Of a stretch of 7,528 nucleotides of DNA, positions 5,585 through 7,528 are shown piece after piece (position 1 is the stretch's first letter; each line of letters opens with the position of its first letter). The notes below the pieces were generated by a model that saw nothing but the letters and a program-made list of their open reading frames with translations, searched no databases and was not told the origin of the DNA. Where the stretch lies: NCBI GenBank assembly GCA_025928125.1, contig JAICKD010000140.1:1-7528 (forward strand), given 5' to 3'. The DNA comes from Ktedonobacterales bacterium. Lineage in GTDB: Bacteria > Chloroflexota > Ktedonobacteria > Ktedonobacterales > JADMIN01. Both the position numbers and the translations under genes were made by a program.

Positions 5585-7528
5585 ATGATGAACAAGGAAC
5601 CCAGGCCTACGCGCCGGACACCGCAATGGCTGCGCCGGAGTAATTCATCGCCAGAGAACCGGATGGCCGCTGAAGGAGCAGAAAACGGCGCATTCTCGCC
5701 CCGCGAGAATCCCAAATGGACCCGGCCCATCCGCGAAGAGGAGGCTCCGCCGGAGCCGCGCCTGGCGCTCTCGACGGTGATCGACCAGACGATCAACGTG
5801 ATGGATGAGCGCGAGGAGCAGCGCCATAACCTTATCAATACACTGATTATCGTACAGTTGCTCGTTACCGCGGCGGTCTCATTCGGCTATCACGATAAAC
5901 CTGGCCTTATCTTCCCCGTCATGCTTGGCTCGCTGGTGGTCTATCTTGCCGCGCTGGTATTTGGTAATCTGCTCAAGAATGATCGCCTCGCCGCCTATAT
6001 TCTAGTTTTCGGCGGTGGGCTTGCCATCACGGCGCAGGTGGTTGCCGCCATGCTGACGGGCAGCGCCGAGGCCACGGGCCACATCGCGCTCTTCTTCCTG
6101 GCGGTCATGCTCGAAGCTGGCCTGTTGATGATCCCCCAGGTGACGGTGATCGTCGTGGCGACCGCGCTAGCGCTCTCCGGGGCGATGCTGCTCTTGATCG
6201 CCATCAACAGCGATGTCTCGGGGTCGCAGATCTATGTGGTCATGCTCTACACCCTCAGTCCGCTGGCGCTGACGGCTATCCTCTCGTGGCTGCTTTCGCA
6301 CTTCATCTATGCGACAGCGGTCACCGCCCAGCATGCGCAGGACCTCGAATTCCGGCAGGCGCAGTTCCAGCAGATGAAGACGCACGAGCGCGAACGCCAC
6401 GAACAGCTCGACACCAGCATCGGCGCCATTCAGGTGGCGATTGCGCAGGCGATTACCGGCGACTATACCGTGCGCGTGCCGGTCATACCCGGCGACCTGG
6501 AGGTGGTGGAGAACAGCCTGAACCTGCTGCTCGACACCTTCGACTCGATGGTGCAGGTGCAGCAGGAAAACGCCCGGATGACCGGCGCGGTACTGCCTAT
6601 CACCGAAGGTCTGAATCGGTTCAGTGTCAACGACTCCATTACTCCGGTGCATACCATCAAGACGGATACGCCATTCGACAATGTCTCAGTGATGGTCACG
6701 CGCATCGCCGACAACTACAACCGCCGCCTTGCGCGCCTGCAAGAGCAGCTTGGGCGCGTCTCGGCGGGGGTTGCCCACAGCCGCGATGGTCTGACCAACG
6801 CATCGGACGAGTTCGTCACGGCGCGACAACAGGCTGGCGTGTTGCTCTCGCGCGCGGAGGGTTTGCAGGCGGCGCTGCAGAAGCAACTCGAGTTGCTGGC
6901 GAAGGCCCGCCGCATGATGGCTACGGTGCTGCCGTCACAGATTACCCAGACGGCGGACCCACTCGAAGGCGGCAATCCCGCGCTCAAGGGGCTGGGCATC
7001 GGCGTCGAGCCGGGCCTGACGCATGAGTTCGAGACGCTGGCCCCCACAACGCCTGGCGAGGCCAATATCGCGCCGCTGACTATGCCCCTCTCCACGCTGG
7101 ACTCTGGCCAGTCCGCCGATGAAAGCCGAGCGAGCGGGTCACACCGCGCAAACGGCACGCATGGCGCCAATGGCCGGGCGTTTGCGGCGGGCGACGAGCT
7201 CCCGGCGGAACTGGTCGAGGTGTGGCATCTGCTGCTGCAAATTGGCGAGGAACTGAATCAGCAGGATCGCGCGGTCGCGGCGGTCGCGCAGGAACTGGGC
7301 GTGCTCTCGCGCACGGTGCGCAACGCCGATGCGGGCATTGCCTGGACGCTCACGGCGCTGGATACGGTCCAGAAAAGCAGCGATATGGCGCAGCAGTCCT
7401 CGGCGCAACACCCAGCGCCAGACGGAACCGACAATGGCCCATCGGACGAGCAGGACAGCGGGGGATTCTCCCTGCACCCTGCTGGCCCGTCGCGACCCCT
7501 CTGGCCCGGCAGCGGCGCTTCCGAGAAC
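5585..7528 (+). CDS. Six-helix membrane protein with HAMP-like segment and coiled coils, C-terminus beyond the window
   Basis: This frame runs from ATG 5585 to the right edge: 648 residues and no stop. A charged, proline-rich cytoplasmic front (1-80) is followed by about six hydrophobic helices (near 84-103, 108-127, 135-157, 165-184, 186-207, 216-243), which suggests both ends are inside. A charged helix (250-275) leads to a HAMP-like stretch, GDYTVRVPV then GDLEVVENSLNLLLDTF (about 280-330). Coiled coil follows at about 365-445, then a low-complexity Gly/Ser/Ala/Asn linker (about 455-540) and a second helical region (540-600). No H-box, ATPase, GGDEF, cyclase or methyl-accepting hairpin signature is visible. 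It resembles a signalling receptor whose output lies beyond the edge or is a scaffold. It is transcribed away from the nuoB operon. The start is uncertain: no clear ribosome-binding site precedes 5585, and ATG 5525, GTG 5534 and GTG 5540 (GAGG nine bases before) are also in frame, with a stop at 5486. Confidence 0.8.
   Translation, partial: MMNKEPRPTRRTPQWLRRSNSSPENRMAAEGAENGAFSPRENPKWTRPIREEEAPPEPRLALSTVIDQTINVMDEREEQRHNLINTLIIVQLLVTAAVSFGYHDKPGLIFPVMLGSLVVYLAALVFGNLLKNDRLAAYILVFGGGLAITAQVVAAMLTGSAEATGHIALFFLAVMLEAGLLMIPQVTVIVVATALALSGAMLLLIAINSDVSGSQIYVVMLYTLSPLALTAILSWLLSHFIYATAVTAQHAQDLEFRQAQFQQMKTHERERHEQLDTSIGAIQVAIAQAITGDYTVRVPVIPGDLEVVENSLNLLLDTFDSMVQVQQENARMTGAVLPITEGLNRFSVNDSITPVHTIKTDTPFDNVSVMVTRIADNYNRRLARLQEQLGRVSAGVAHSRDGLTNASDEFVTARQQAGVLLSRAEGLQAALQKQLELLAKARRMMATVLPSQITQTADPLEGGNPALKGLGIGVEPGLTHEFETLAPTTPGEANIAPLTMPLSTLDSGQSADESRASGSHRANGTHGANGRAFAAGDELPAELVEVWHLLLQIGEELNQQDRAVAAVAQELGVLSRTVRNADAGIAWTLTALDTVQKSSDMAQQSSAQHPAPDGTDNGPSDEQDSGGFSLHPAGPSRPLWPGSGASEN

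Noticed and set aside
5299..5643. Plus-strand open frame of 114 residues in the divergent region
   Set aside because: It covers the plus-facing promoter and the palindrome, overlaps the sensor gene start in another frame and has no recognisable features.
5494..5838. Minus-strand open frame of 114 residues
   Set aside because: Mostly antisense to the N-terminus of the membrane protein; no family resemblance or ribosome-binding site.
6286..7026. Plus-strand open frame of 246 residues
   Set aside because: Out-of-frame reading of the membrane protein gene; composition is Arg/Gly/Ala-rich, whereas the other frame gives helices, a HAMP-like segment and coiled coil.
1..7528. tRNA, rRNA, CRISPR arrays, insertion sequences, intrinsic terminators
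   Set aside because: No cloverleaf, rRNA-like stretch, spaced repeat array, transposase motif with terminal repeats, or GC hairpin followed by a T-run was found by eye.

Overview
The window is a high-GC bacterial segment with five protein genes. Four sit on the minus strand (about 4990 down to the left edge) and look like one operon. One runs on the plus strand (about 5585 to the right edge). A gene-free divergent region of about 590 nt separates them. The operon's first gene and the largest gene start inside the window. The largest minus-strand gene and the plus-strand gene both run off the window without a stop codon, so their C-termini are not visible. The organism cannot be named from the sequence. 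Nuo-type genes with rearranged domains and a six-helix membrane sensor would fit Chloroflexota (perhaps Ktedonobacteria-like), but that is a weak inference.

In transcription order the minus-strand genes are: (1) a complete NuoB, carrier of cluster N2; (2) a small hybrid in which the front of NuoI, with only one [4Fe-4S] motif, is joined to the helical front of NuoE, with no [2Fe-2S] domain; (3) a NuoF-like protein that keeps the N3 cluster ligands but has lost much of the conserved NADH/FMN loop; (4) a very large composite (768 residues visible). The composite begins with a NuoG-type [2Fe-2S] domain, continues as a GltD-type FAD/NAD(P)H oxidoreductase, and ends in a polyferredoxin whose last motif resembles the second half of NuoI. 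Ribosome-binding sites sit 6 nt before genes 2 and 4 and before a GTG start of gene 3. Gaps are 47 nt or less, or the genes overlap.

Taken together, the operon reads as a re-engineered electron-input module of the complex I family. The pyridine-nucleotide site appears to have moved from NuoF to the GltD-like part of the large subunit, and the NuoI function appears split across two proteins. NuoB would link this module to a NuoD or hydrogenase-like partner, which must lie outside the window if it exists. This functional reading is inference.

The divergent region holds a good extended -10 promoter facing the operon and a good sigma-70-type promoter facing the plus-strand gene. It also has a perfect 12-bp inverted repeat just before the plus-strand gene and weaker repeats. 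The plus-strand gene encodes a six-helix membrane protein with a HAMP-like segment and coiled coils, but no recognisable kinase, cyclase or chemotaxis output in the visible part. No RNA genes, insertion sequences or CRISPR arrays were seen.
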